Below are positions 45,749 to 54,778 of a stretch of 64,000 bases of DNA, in pieces (position 1 is the first letter of the stretch; each line of letters starts with the position of its first letter). Origin of the DNA: Bacillus cereus (lineage in GTDB: Bacteria; Bacillota; Bacilli; Bacillales; Bacillaceae_G). Made by a program: the position numbers and the translations under genes. The notes beneath the pieces are model-generated. The model worked only from the letters and a program-made list of their open reading frames with translations, was not told the DNA's origin and did no database searches. The DNA is taken from NCBI RefSeq assembly GCF_025917685.1, contig NZ_CP089518.1, positions 4,527,001-4,591,000 on the forward strand. The letters run 5' to 3'.

Positions 45749-47098
45749 ATGTCCGACGTTCTGTTACTGAGTCGTTTTCAATTTGCAATTACTATTTTTT
45801 ATCACTTTTTATTTGTACCTTTGACAATCGGACTTGTTATTTTAGTTGCATGTATGGAAACTCAATACGCCCGCACATTGAATCCAACATACCGCAAAAT
45901 GGCAAATTTCTGGGGTAAATTATTTACAATTAACTTCGTAATGGGGATTATAACCGGGATTACGATGGAGTTCCAATTTGGCACAAACTGGTCTGAGTAC
46001 TCCAAATATATGGGAGATATTTTCGGTTCACCTCTCGCAATCGAAGCACTCGTTGCCTTCTTCTTAGAATCTACTTTCATGGGAATATGGTTATTCGGTA
46101 AAGACAAAATTTCACCAAAGTTCCGTGCTTTCTGTATGTGGATGGTTGCACTTGGAACAAATATTTCTGCCCTTTGGATTATTACTGCAAACGGATTCAT
46201 GCAAAATCCTGTTGGGTACGTAGTACGTAACGGACGCGCTGAATTAAATGACTTCTGGGCTCTTGTTACAAATCCATATGCATGGAATATGTTCTTCCAT
46301 ACTGTAATTGGTTGTTATATTGTCGGTGCTTTCTTCGTTATGGCAATTAGTGCATATCATTTACTACGTAAAAACGAAGTAGAATTCTTCAAAAAGTCAT
46401 TTAAGTTTGGTTTAATGTTAGGATTATTCGCAGCAACTGTTACACCTTTTATGGGACACCAATCTGGTGTATCAGCAGCTAAGTATCAACCAGCAAAAGG
46501 GGCTGCAATGGAAGCTGTTTGGGAAACTGGAAAAGGACAAGGTTTCTCAATCATTCAAATTCCTGATGTGAAAAATGAAAAGAACTTTGAACTACTTACA
46601 ATTCCAAAACTCGGAAGTTTCTTCTATACAAACTCATTTGATGGAGAAATTGTTGGTTTAAAAGATATTCCGAAAGAAGATCGTCCAAACGTTAACCTCG
46701 TGTACTATAGCTTCCGCTTAATGGTTGCACTTGGCATGTTCTTTATGGCATTAACTTGGTTCGGTTTCTATTTAAACCGAAAAGGAAAACTAGAAAACTC
46801 AAAACGCTATTTAAAAATTACAATGTGGTCTGTCTTACTGCCGTACATTGCAATTAACGCTGGTTGGATTGTTGCTGAAGTAGGTCGTCAACCGTGGACA
46901 GTTTATAAACTAATGCGTACAGCAGAATCTGTATCACCTATATCAGTTCCACAAATTTGGTTCTCATTAATTAGTTTAATATTGTTCTACACTTTACTCT
47001 TAATTGCAGACGTATACTTAATGCTAAAGTTCGCGAAAAAAGGACCAGCAGCATTAGAAGAACCTGCTACTGAAGGAGGTACAGCTCATGTCTCATGA
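45749..47098 (+). CDS. cydA: Cytochrome bd-type quinol oxidase subunit I
   Basis: 449 residues, nine or so membrane segments. SRFQFAITIFYHFLFVPLTIG holds the His ligand of haem b595, and GRQPWTVYKLMRT is the CydA signature. The Q-loop is short, as in Bacillus YthA. Reduces oxygen with quinol. AAAGGAGTG precedes the ATG; the stop overlaps cydB by 11 nt. Confidence 0.96.
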   Translation: MSDVLLLSRFQFAITIFYHFLFVPLTIGLVILVACMETQYARTLNPTYRKMANFWGKLFTINFVMGIITGITMEFQFGTNWSEYSKYMGDIFGSPLAIEALVAFFLESTFMGIWLFGKDKISPKFRAFCMWMVALGTNISALWIITANGFMQNPVGYVVRNGRAELNDFWALVTNPYAWNMFFHTVIGCYIVGAFFVMAISAYHLLRKNEVEFFKKSFKFGLMLGLFAATVTPFMGHQSGVSAAKYQPAKGAAMEAVWETGKGQGFSIIQIPDVKNEKNFELLTIPKLGSFFYTNSFDGEIVGLKDIPKEDRPNVNLVYYSFRLMVALGMFFMALTWFGFYLNRKGKLENSKRYLKITMWSVLLPYIAINAGWIVAEVGRQPWTVYKLMRTAESVSPISVPQIWFSLISLILFYTLLLIADVYLMLKFAKKGPAALEEPATEGGTAHVS

Positions 47099-48116
47099 TA
47101 TGCTTGCAGTCATCTGGTTCGGTTTATGGGGCGTAATTTGGACAGTTTACTTTATTCTTGATGGCTACGCACTCGGTAACGGGATGATTTTCCCATTCGT
47201 TGCGAAAGACCGACAAGAACGAAATCAATTACAAGAAGCCATTGGCCCTTTCTGGGGTGGTAATGAAGTATGGTTAATTACAGCTGGCGGCGCAACATTC
47301 GCTGCCTTCCCAGTCACATATGCCAATATGTTTAGTTATCTATATACACCGTTATTCTTAGTATTACTTGCACTGTTTGCTCGTGCTGCTGGACTTGAAT
47401 TTATGCATAAAGACGATTCACCAATTTGGCAAAAAACTTGTAAATGGGCATTTACAATTGGTAGTTTCCTAATCGCCTTCTTATTCGGGGTTACGTTCGC
47501 TAACCTTTATTACGGACTACAAATCGGAAAAAATGGCTATGAAGGAAATTTACTTAGCTTACTAAACCATTACGGTATTTTGGGAGGTCTGTTCTTCACC
47601 GCTATATTCGTCGTATCTGGTGCCCTTTGGGTTATGATCAAAACGACTGGTGAAGTATCTGATCGTGCTTATAAAATCGCAAGACCATTTTCAATGGCAG
47701 CTGCTATCATTTTAGCTATTTTCTATGTAGCAACTGCAAATCGTACAAACTTATTCCAAAACTTTACGGAATATCCGGTACTATTCATCCTTCCAGTACT
47801 CGCAATGTTAATGAGTGTACTCGCACTTATTATGGTGTATAAACACAAAATCGGCCTTGCATTTACATTCGTTTGCTTAACAATCGCAATGTTTATGACA
47901 ACTGGCTTTGCAGGTATGTTCCCAAGAATGTTACCATCTCGCATTAACGACGCGTATAGTACAACGTTATACAACGCAGCTGGTAGTCAATTAAACTTAA
48001 AAATTATGTTCTTCGTTGCAATGGTTATGGTACCAATTGTTATTGGATATCAACTTTGGAGCTACAGTATCTTTAAAAATAAAATTCATAAAGACTCTGC
48101 TAAAGGATATCACTAA
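47088..48116 (+). CDS. cydB: Cytochrome bd-type quinol oxidase subunit II
   Basis: 342 residues, eight or so membrane segments. WFGLWGVIWTVYFILDGYAL and FWGGNEVWLITAGGA match CydB (YthB of B. subtilis). GGAGG lies in the end of cydA. Operon cydA-cydB, closed by a terminator. Confidence 0.96.
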   Translation: MSHDMLAVIWFGLWGVIWTVYFILDGYALGNGMIFPFVAKDRQERNQLQEAIGPFWGGNEVWLITAGGATFAAFPVTYANMFSYLYTPLFLVLLALFARAAGLEFMHKDDSPIWQKTCKWAFTIGSFLIAFLFGVTFANLYYGLQIGKNGYEGNLLSLLNHYGILGGLFFTAIFVVSGALWVMIKTTGEVSDRAYKIARPFSMAAAIILAIFYVATANRTNLFQNFTEYPVLFILPVLAMLMSVLALIMVYKHKIGLAFTFVCLTIAMFMTTGFAGMFPRMLPSRINDAYSTTLYNAAGSQLNLKIMFFVAMVMVPIVIGYQLWSYSIFKNKIHKDSAKGYH

Positions 48117-48120
48117 AATG

Positions 48121-48153
48121 CAAAAAGACACTTCGTTTGAAGTGTCTTTTTGG
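48121..48153 (+). terminator. cydAB terminator
   Basis: AAAAAGACACTTC / GAAGTGTCTTTTT stem. Confidence 0.92.
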
Positions 48154-48283
48154 TACGTATGATTTTCGATAAGATGTTATATTTCCAATCTAACAACTAT
48201 AATACAGAAGAATCATTAACAGCTCACAGTTAAATTGTATCACAGGACAAACACGTTACTTTATGCAACTTTGCATATAAAAA

Positions 48284-48499
48284 TTATAACGTAGATTGGA
48301 TTACTTGATCATACACATCGTTATCCCTTACATCCGCTGTACTAATACCACTAAACGTCCTCACATTAAATCCTGTATTCGATGATCCCGATCCATTATA
48401 AGCTTTCGTTTTTTCAATCGGCTGCACGTTATATTTATCCCCTAAATTAATCGTTCCATTACAGTTTTCAATAATAACCCCTTCCACAACTGACGGCAT
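48284..48499 (-). CDS. GerPF-like spore germination protein
   Basis: 71 residues from ATG 48499 with AGGTGA ahead; an ATG six codons earlier touches AAGGAG and is less likely. MPSVVEGVIIENCNGTINLG and KAYNGSGSSNTGF match the GerPA/GerPF family of the GerP complex, which lets germinants pass the spore coat. A solitary paralogue, not in a gerP operon here. Confidence 0.85.
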   Translation of the reverse strand: MPSVVEGVIIENCNGTINLGDKYNVQPIEKTKAYNGSGSSNTGFNVRTFSGISTADVRDNDVYDQVIQSTL

Positions 48500-48569
48500 T
48501 TTGTCACCTACTTTCATCTCCTTACTTTCATTTTATGAAAAGCGCCTAAAAAAATAGCATGTTTCAATA

Positions 48570-48600
48570 AGAAAAAGCACTCAAATTGAGTGCTTTTTCT
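48570..48600. terminator. Terminator-like hairpin
   Basis: AAAAAGCACTCAA / TTGAGTGCTTTTT, A-run and T-run on both sides. Confidence 0.85.
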
Positions 48601-48795
48601 CTAAGCATGAATGGCAAGTTTGGAGACAGTTGACTTCTTCAAAATTTTATTAGGGGTAATATTTTGAAAAAGAAAGCCTTTCATATGTAGCTTAACATCG
48701 CTGGAATATATAGTGAATTGATAATCTTTATACGGAAGATTGCCAATGTTTAGTATAGATACTTTCCACTATACTAACAGTAAAAACTCACCTCC
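48601..48795 (-). pseudogene. Decayed gene remnant
   Basis: One frame reads WKVSILNIGNLPYKDYQFTI; a shifted frame carries on SSDVKLHMKGFLFQNITPNK, ILKKSTVSKLAIHA and stop at 48601-48603. GGAGGTGAG lies just ahead at about 48795. Together they look like the end of an extracellular beta-sandwich protein (DUF4352-like at a guess). A terminator follows at once. Confidence 0.5.
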
Positions 48796-48805
48796 ACTAA
48801 ACAAC

Positions 48806-48837
48806 AAAAAGTGCCCTCAAAGAAGACACTTTTCATA
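48806..48837. terminator. Terminator-like hairpin
   Basis: AAAAAGTG / CACTTTTC with a 13-nt loop. Weak. Confidence 0.45.
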
Positions 48838-49194
48838 AACAGACACTATAAAACAGAATTATTTATTGTTATACGATTGTTAGATACAAAAAAGTAGAGG
48901 AAATGTTTGTACAAAATTCTGCTTTATAAAGCCTGTCTACAACTTATATTTTAATCCTCTTTTTTTGAAAAGAAATACAATATGCACAATTACATACAAA
49001 AAAGAAAAGACACTCTACTGAGTGCCTCTTCAACCACTTTACTTTTAATATATCACCTTACATGCATTTTAACATATGTATCTATATATTTTGTTAAGAA
49101 AATTCAAAATCCTTTTTCTTTCATTTTCACTTATAAAATCATGTAATATAAAAGGTATGTCAAATTCTTATACAAGTTGAGGTGTACTATATTT

Positions 49195-50232
49195 ATGCTG
49201 TATTTTGGAATTATTCCTCTTATATTGTTTATTATTTTTCTTATCTCGTATTTAAAAGATCCGCGAAAAATAATAAACGGCTTTTTATTTAATGCCTTTA
49301 TCTGTTTTTTCCTTCTTTTTTGCGTGATCGTATCTTTGAACTCAGATAGTGCTGTCTTGCGTTACATTATATTTTTACCTTTTTTAGCACTCCTCATTAT
49401 GCTTCCTTTCGGTATTATCGCTTTAATGTTTGGATTATTTCTTAATGCTAGAATTTTAATGAAGCGAGAAGGAAGACGGTTCACTAACTGTTTAACGCTC
49501 CTTGCTGCTTTAGGGATGTTATTCTTTATGTTACTCCCTATTATAAATCCAGCAAGTTTGGTCTCATCACATTTAGAGCCTATTTTTGCAGGTATTTCTC
49601 TTATAAGCGTATATTTCTTTATACACTTATCTAACTTCTTAAGCGCTTATTTTCTATACCAATTCAACAGACCAAGACGTAATCAGGATTTCATTATCGT
49701 TCTTGGTAGTGGCTTAATTAATGATAAAGTACCACCTTTACTTGCAAGTCGTATTAATAAAGCAATCGACTTTTATTGGAAACAAGCAGCTGTGAATACA
49801 CCACCAACAATTATTTTCTCTGGTGGACAAGGTCCAGATGAAGGGCTTCCAGAAGCAGAAGCGATGCAAAATTATGCTGTTGAAAAAGGAATTCCTCTTG
49901 AACATACAGTGCAAGAAAATCGCTCTGTAAACACATATCAAAATATGTCGTTCTCTAAAGAAATTATGGATTCTTTAAAACCTGAAGGTAAGTATAGAAG
50001 TATCTTTACAACGAACAACTTCCATCTTTTCCGCGCTGGTATATATGCAAGACAAGCGGGTCTTAATAGCCAAGGAATCGGATCAAAAACTGCATTTTAT
50101 TACTGGCCTAATGCAATGATTCGCGAATATGTCGCGATTATCGTAATGGGACGTAAGCGCCATATGAAAGTGTGCGGGACTATTTTAGGTTTCGCTTTAT
50201 TCCTAACAGTCGTTAGTCTTATATTTTCTTAA
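49195..50232 (+). CDS. YdcF/SanA-like (DUF218) membrane protein
   Basis: 345 residues from ATG 49195 (GAGGTG ahead); TTG 49177 would overlap that site. Five or so membrane segments in the first 165 residues, then a DUF218 domain: FIIVLGSGLINDKVPPLLASR, FSGGQGPDEGLPEAEAM, ENRSVNTYQNM and TTNNFHLFRA. These proteins are tied to envelope barrier or vancomycin/SDS resistance in other bacteria. Terminator follows. Confidence 0.88.
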   Translation: MLYFGIIPLILFIIFLISYLKDPRKIINGFLFNAFICFFLLFCVIVSLNSDSAVLRYIIFLPFLALLIMLPFGIIALMFGLFLNARILMKREGRRFTNCLTLLAALGMLFFMLLPIINPASLVSSHLEPIFAGISLISVYFFIHLSNFLSAYFLYQFNRPRRNQDFIIVLGSGLINDKVPPLLASRINKAIDFYWKQAAVNTPPTIIFSGGQGPDEGLPEAEAMQNYAVEKGIPLEHTVQENRSVNTYQNMSFSKEIMDSLKPEGKYRSIFTTNNFHLFRAGIYARQAGLNSQGIGSKTAFYYWPNAMIREYVAIIVMGRKRHMKVCGTILGFALFLTVVSLIFS

Positions 50233-50234
50233 CA

Positions 50235-50265
50235 ACACCCCATCCTTTAAAAGGATGGGATTTCC
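50235..50265 (+). terminator. Terminator of the DUF218 gene
   Basis: CCCATCCTTT / AAAGGATGGG stem then T-rich. Confidence 0.8.
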
Positions 50266-50419
50266 TATACCCATTTCAAAAATATTTTAAAGATAATATG
50301 GTGATAATATTCCCTGCATACATCCATTAAAGGAGAATTTTTTCAGATTAAATGTTAAAATAAAATTTAGGTGTGAATGATGTAACAAACAAGAAACTAG
50401 TTTGAAACGAGGAAATTAC

Positions 50420-51292
50420 ATGGAGAAAATTATCAAAAACAAGCCCAATAAGCTAAAAATCGCTTCAAAAGCTTTGATGATTATTATTGGGGCGTTTATC
50501 ACAGCGTACGGATTAGAAGCAGTATTAATTCCAAATAACGTATCAGACGGTGGTGTGACTGGTTTAAGTATCGTTAGTTCAAGACTATTTGGATTGCCAT
50601 TAGGGGCTCTAATCGCAGTTATTAACATTCCTTTCGTTTGGTTAGGATATAAACAAATTGGTAAAAGCTTTGCAATTTATTCTATTATCGGGATTGCTTC
50701 ATTAGCAATAGGTACCGTTGTCATGCACGGAATACCAACTATTATTGAAGGCGATACACTACTCGTTACAGTTGTTGGTGGTATTATTATCGGTTTCGGT
50801 ATGGGACTAGCACTACGTAACGGCGGCGCATTAGATGGAATCGATATGCTAGCTGTATTACTTTCTCGCAAGTTACCTTTTGGAACGAGTGACCTTATTT
50901 TATTCTTAAACATGTTCGTGTTTATTTTCGTATCAACAGTATTCGGTCTTCAAGGAGCTATTCTTTCGGCAATTGCTTACTTTATTGCTTCGAAAGTGAT
51001 TCATATCGTTGAAGTTGGTTTAAGTGGTTCGAAAACATTTAAAATCATCACAAAAGAGCCTGAATTAATGGTAGAAACCATTCGCGATCGTTTAGGCCGA
51101 AGCGCAACGTATAACGAAGTATACGGTGGTTATTCAAGAGAGAAATTCAAAGAAATCTCTTGTGTAATTAACCGTTTAGAAGAAAGTAAAATGAAGGACC
51201 TGATTAATGAAATCGATCCTAATGCCTTCATTACAGTTTATGATGTAGCTGAAGTAAAAGGCGGTAATTTCAAGAAACGTGATATTCATTAA
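50420..51292 (+). CDS. YitT family membrane protein (DUF161 + DUF2179)
   Basis: 290 residues from ATG 50420 (GAGGAA ahead). Five or six membrane segments in the first 190 residues, with IPNNVSDGGVTGLSIV and GALDGIDMLAVLLSRK as repeated family motifs, then a cytoplasmic DUF2179 domain (SREKFKEISCVINRLEE, DPNAFITVYDVAEVKG). Transport function unproven. Terminator follows. Confidence 0.92.
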   Translation: MEKIIKNKPNKLKIASKALMIIIGAFITAYGLEAVLIPNNVSDGGVTGLSIVSSRLFGLPLGALIAVINIPFVWLGYKQIGKSFAIYSIIGIASLAIGTVVMHGIPTIIEGDTLLVTVVGGIIIGFGMGLALRNGGALDGIDMLAVLLSRKLPFGTSDLILFLNMFVFIFVSTVFGLQGAILSAIAYFIASKVIHIVEVGLSGSKTFKIITKEPELMVETIRDRLGRSATYNEVYGGYSREKFKEISCVINRLEESKMKDLINEIDPNAFITVYDVAEVKGGNFKKRDIH

Positions 51293-51303
51293 TCGTTATA
51301 CAA

Positions 51304-51343
51304 AAAAGAGGCAGTCCCCAAATTTCGGGACTACCTCTTTTTA
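51304..51343 (+). terminator. Terminator of the yitT-like gene
   Basis: AAAGAGG(C)AGTCCC / GGGACT(A)CCTCTTT stem, T-run. Confidence 0.9.
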
Positions 51344-51370
51344 TTATTAAGTTGCTATCGTTGTCAGTTT

Positions 51371-51535
51371 TTGTCGGTAAGTCGATATATTTCAATAATC
51401 GCTGATATATTTTGAGTTGCGGTCGATATATTCTAATAATCGCTGATATATTTTGAGTTGCGGTCGATATATTCTAATAATCGCTGATATATTTTGAGTT
51501 GTGGTCGATATATTCTAATAATCGCCGATATACTT
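51371..51535. repeat. 41-bp tandem repeats
   Basis: GTCGATATATT starts at 51381, 51422, 51463 and 51504, exactly 41 bp apart, with TGATATATTTTGAGTTG in each unit (the last is truncated). Each unit itself contains two related half units, TCGATATATT and CTGATATATT. Intergenic, directly behind the yitT-like gene and running up to the stop of the next gene. Confidence 0.92.
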
Positions 51536-51754
51536 TTACTCCCCCCATCTTCCTCCATTCTTAATCCATGCCACGTATTTTTGAAAGACGGTTACTTCAT
51601 GTTGAAAGCGAAGCGGAAAATACAAAAAGAGGGTACATGTACATAGTATCCATAGAATACCTACTACAAAGTGAAATTTCATCGTTGTGCTAATAAACAA
51701 GCTGAGGAATAAGACGAGGAACATAATCAAACTAAACCTTTTATATATAGTCAT
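51536..51754 (-). CDS. Small membrane protein, 72 aa
   Basis: MTIYKRFSLIMFLVLFLSLF, two membrane segments with a short FHF loop, then a basic tail VTVFQKYVAWIKNGGRWGE. AAGGAGGAG precedes the ATG. Family not recognised. Confidence 0.7.
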   Translation of the reverse strand: MTIYKRFSLIMFLVLFLSLFISTTMKFHFVVGILWILCTCTLFLYFPLRFQHEVTVFQKYVAWIKNGGRWGE

Positions 51755-51814
51755 ACTAATCTCCTCCTTATAACTTAATTGTACCAGCTAAAAGGAATTA
51801 ATTCCCACACAACA

Positions 51815-51853
51815 AAAAAAAGACCGAAAAGCAACTTCCACCTCTCGGTCTCT
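51815..51853 (-). terminator. Terminator of the PspA-DUF4247 operon
   Basis: AGACCGA / TCGGTCT stem with a long loop, T-run of eight on the minus strand. Confidence 0.75.
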
Positions 51854-51856
51854 CTA

Positions 51857-52675
51857 CTATCTTCTTTTCGTAACTTTCCCTGAACCGCCAACCCTTGTTT
51901 TCGGGGGAGACGTATTCTTTGGCGGAGTTTTAATGGATGATTTCGGCTTCACATCAGATCCGCTCGATCCATCTGGCATTTTCGTAATTTTCCCTTTGCT
52001 TCCGGTAGAAGGTGGAGGCGTCGTATTACTTCCTTTTTCAGTAATACTTCCCTTATCACCTACTGATGATTTCGAATCTACATTATCGCCTCGCTTAATG
52101 ATAGATCCTTTCCCTTCCTTCGTAATTGGAGGCGGGGTTTTCTTTTCTTCTTTCGTAGGTGGCCTTTCCGGGATAACCGGTTTATGATTTTGTCTATCGT
52201 TATATCCGCGATAATCACCGTATGATGATTTCCGTGAACCGAATATATCGTTTAATATACTCCCCATAATATATCCTTGTAAGAAGGATGGTTGGTAATT
52301 TTGACGAACAAATTCTTCATTACTTATTTCAATTAGCGTATCAGATGGTTTCTCTTTATCCTTTTGAAGATTATACATTTTATCAGAATAAACGAGGAAC
52401 ATTTGATTTTCGTCTTCTTTAGATGCTTGCTTCGGTTTCCTTTCGGCTATAAGTTCCTTTGCGACTTCAGGAACTGACCGATTGGCGGCCCTATACACGT
52501 AAGATTCTTGTTTACCTTCTTTTGCGACAGACTCAAGCGGATAACGGTCTTGAATTGACTTCGCTTGACCACTTTGACAGCCTGATAAAGCATAACCAGC
52601 AATAACAAGTAATGTAACGATAGCAAGTATAGGGATTACGAACGATTTAATCATGGTAAACAATCGGTTTGACAT
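51857..52675 (-). CDS. DUF4247 domain lipoprotein
   Basis: 272 residues. Lipobox IAGYALSGC, Cys33. DUF4247 domain over residues 40-145 (SIQDRYPLESV, FLVYSDKMYNLQKD, LQGYIMGSILNDIFG), then a low-complexity tail rich in Pro, Ser, Lys and Gly (GSGSDVKPKS type). Last gene of the PspA operon. Function unknown; surface-anchored. Confidence 0.85.
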   Translation of the reverse strand: MSNRLFTMIKSFVIPILAIVTLLVIAGYALSGCQSGQAKSIQDRYPLESVAKEGKQESYVYRAANRSVPEVAKELIAERKPKQASKEDENQMFLVYSDKMYNLQKDKEKPSDTLIEISNEEFVRQNYQPSFLQGYIMGSILNDIFGSRKSSYGDYRGYNDRQNHKPVIPERPPTKEEKKTPPPITKEGKGSIIKRGDNVDSKSSVGDKGSITEKGSNTTPPPSTGSKGKITKMPDGSSGSDVKPKSSIKTPPKNTSPPKTRVGGSGKVTKRR

Positions 52676-52688
52676 GATTACGCCCCCC

Positions 52689-53195
52689 TTATGTTGCTCT
52701 TATGATTTGTACATCAGCAGGAATAATTGTTTCTCCCTCATACATCATTGTGCGACCATTCTGCCATTCAATACGTAATAATTTTCGGTTATCAGATTGG
52801 AATTCCCATACGTGCTGTTCTTCTGAAGCAGCGAATGGTGTTTTCCCCATGACAACAACACGTCCGTTATATTGCTCTTCCATATGGTACTCTGTATCAT
52901 CCATTTCAATTGTCGTCGGAATTTCATCAATTGAATCTAAACGACCATCAATCGGTGTATATAATTTGTAATACGTATTTTCACGGTCTTCAATTTTTAA
53001 ATAGCGAATATCTTTCCCGTCCTGCAGGGTTAAAACAATCTCCTTACGAGAATGCATACTCGTTTTCCCAGTTAATTCGTACATTACTAACGAAACTTCG
53101 ATCATATCGCCAGGAGCTAACGTTAAAAGACTCTTTTCTGGTTTCGGCGGTTCCGGGCTTTTCATTATATTTTTAATACGTTTAAATAAGCTCAC
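52689..53195 (-). CDS. DUF4178 domain protein
   Basis: 168 residues. A beta-rich soluble protein: SLLTLAPGDMIEVSLVMYEL, YLKIEDRENTYYKLY, WEFQSDNRKLLRIEWQNG. DUF4178 proteins cluster with PspA, DUF350 and DUF4247 in many bacteria; the role is unknown. Third in the operon; GGAGGGG ahead of ATG. Confidence 0.87.
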   Translation of the reverse strand: MSLFKRIKNIMKSPEPPKPEKSLLTLAPGDMIEVSLVMYELTGKTSMHSRKEIVLTLQDGKDIRYLKIEDRENTYYKLYTPIDGRLDSIDEIPTTIEMDDTEYHMEEQYNGRVVVMGKTPFAASEEQHVWEFQSDNRKLLRIEWQNGRTMMYEGETIIPADVQIIRAT

Positions 53196-53216
53196 AATCT
53201 ACCCCTCCTTCTCTCT

Positions 53217-53621
53217 TTATAAACAAGCACCTAAAATAAGTGCACCAACAATATGTAATGAACCAGCTAACATCGCATGTGCTACGCTGCCTTCTTTCGT
53301 TCCTTCTTCTAAATCAAGACCTGCCATTTTTCTTAAAACAAATTCAATAAACATTTCTACAACTAATAAAATAACGAAAGAAACTGCTGAAGCAAGAAGT
53401 GCCTGCCATAAATCATTCGCTTTCGTAATCGATTGGGATAAAATATAACCTTGCGCAAATAATTTCATAACGAAACGAGTTGTTACAGCTGTATTCCCGT
53501 TTTTTATTTCTTTTAAATCATTGTATTTTGTAAAAATCGAATCAACCCACATAATTGCAAATAAAAGTACTGCACTTGCTCCAGTCCATACAAGCATGGC
53601 TAAAACATTCGTCCACGTCAT
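53217..53621 (-). CDS. DUF350 family membrane protein
   Basis: 134 residues, four hydrophobic segments, MTWTNVLAMLVWTGASAVLL to LHIVGALILGACL. Second gene of the PspA operon; DUF350 proteins are small inner-membrane proteins seen next to PspA and tellurium- or metal-stress genes. GAGGTTT precedes ATG. A hairpin separates it from pspA. Confidence 0.87.
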   Translation of the reverse strand: MTWTNVLAMLVWTGASAVLLFAIMWVDSIFTKYNDLKEIKNGNTAVTTRFVMKLFAQGYILSQSITKANDLWQALLASAVSFVILLVVEMFIEFVLRKMAGLDLEEGTKEGSVAHAMLAGSLHIVGALILGACL

Positions 53622-53647
53622 TGCAAAACCTCCTCTAAAAGGTAATA

Positions 53648-53690
53648 GAAAACCGACATGAATTCTCTTCAGACATGTCGGCTTCTTTGT
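53648..53690 (-). terminator. Hairpin between pspA and DUF350 gene
   Basis: CCGACATG / CATGTCGG with a 13-nt loop; T-rich on the minus strand. Likely a partial terminator that lowers expression of the downstream genes compared with pspA. Confidence 0.65.
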
Positions 53691-53700
53691 CTATTCTATA

Positions 53701-54366
53701 TTATTTCTCATACTGCTTCATAATACGAGCTAATTCATCGTCAACAGCAGAATTTTTGTTTAAGCTTGCGAACTCATCGTCTAATGACTTTTCTTTCTTG
53801 TAAATTTCACCGCTTGCTTCTGCTTCAGCCTCTAATTGAAGAGCTTTCTCTTCCATACGGCTTAAACCAGCTTTTGCTGTATTTGAGTCAAATCCAGACA
53901 TCGCCTGATTAATATTCTTTTGTGCTTTCGCCGCATTTACACGTGCTACAAGTGTTTCACGTTTATTTTTCAGCTCTGTTAATTGCTTACGCATTTCTTC
54001 TAGTTTCAGGCGAAGATTATCAGCAGCAGCTTTATTTTGCTCATAGCTCGCTTTATATTCATTCATCTTTTGCTCTGCATTTTGTTTTTCTTCAAGAGCA
54101 CGACGCGCAAGATCAAGATTGCTTGCTTGAACAGCCATATGAGCTTGCTCTTCACGTTTTTTCACAAGTGCTTCTTGCTCTTCAAATAATATTTTAAATT
54201 TCTTCTCAAGTGCGATTTGAGCTGCTACACTTTTCTCAGCTTCTTGTACATCCGCTTGCATATCGCGTAAATATTGATCCGTCATCTTAACTGGATCTTC
54301 AGCTTTTTCAATTAATGAATACACATTCGACATTGTTAAATCTCTTAATCGTTTAAATACAGACAT
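53701..54366 (-). CDS. pspA: PspA/IM30 family protein
   Basis: 221 residues from ATG 54366 (TAGGAGG ahead). MSVFKRLRDLTMSNVYSLIE amphipathic N-helix, then long coiled coil (residues 25-190) rich in Glu, Lys and Ala; no ESCRT-III helix is missing. Binds and protects stressed membranes. Operon: pspA-DUF350-DUF4178-DUF4247. Confidence 0.92.
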   Translation of the reverse strand: MSVFKRLRDLTMSNVYSLIEKAEDPVKMTDQYLRDMQADVQEAEKSVAAQIALEKKFKILFEEQEALVKKREEQAHMAVQASNLDLARRALEEKQNAEQKMNEYKASYEQNKAAADNLRLKLEEMRKQLTELKNKRETLVARVNAAKAQKNINQAMSGFDSNTAKAGLSRMEEKALQLEAEAEASGEIYKKEKSLDDEFASLNKNSAVDDELARIMKQYEK

Positions 54367-54778
54367 CCAAATTCCTCCTATGATATACCTCATATTTCAA
54401 ATTCACTACTTGGAAATTTAAAAATCTCCCTTTACAGTAAGAATATTCATTTTTACGACCTATGTGTTTATTATAACAAAACAAAGATGTCCTTACATGT
54501 TATTTCCAAAATACATACAATATAATATGACATTCTAGATAGAATATTGTATTCCTACTATATTCTTATTATTTCTTTTCTCAAAATTAACTTATTTTTA
54601 CGTACTTTCACTAAATTACATAATTGTAATGTTACTGTAAGCTAACTCGATAGTTACGTTTCAACATTTCTTATACACTAATACCAGAGGCAACACAATA
54701 ACAAACATGCTTCTCATCATTTAAGGACTAATACAAAAAGTGTATTTACTATAAAACATACAAAGAGGAGAAATCATC
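54367..54778. other. Gene-free divergent promoter region
   Basis: 412 nt between pspA and the lipoprotein gene, AT-rich. Holds both promoters. No hairpin with a T-run, no gene and no recognisable operator was seen. Confidence 0.5.

Larger units (their letters stand above)
48500..49194. other. Mostly gene-free stretch with hairpins and debris
   Basis: Besides the remnant at 48601-48795, there are hairpins at 48570-48600 (strong) and 48806-48837, and a weak one near 49003-49030. No intact gene was found. Confidence 0.5.
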
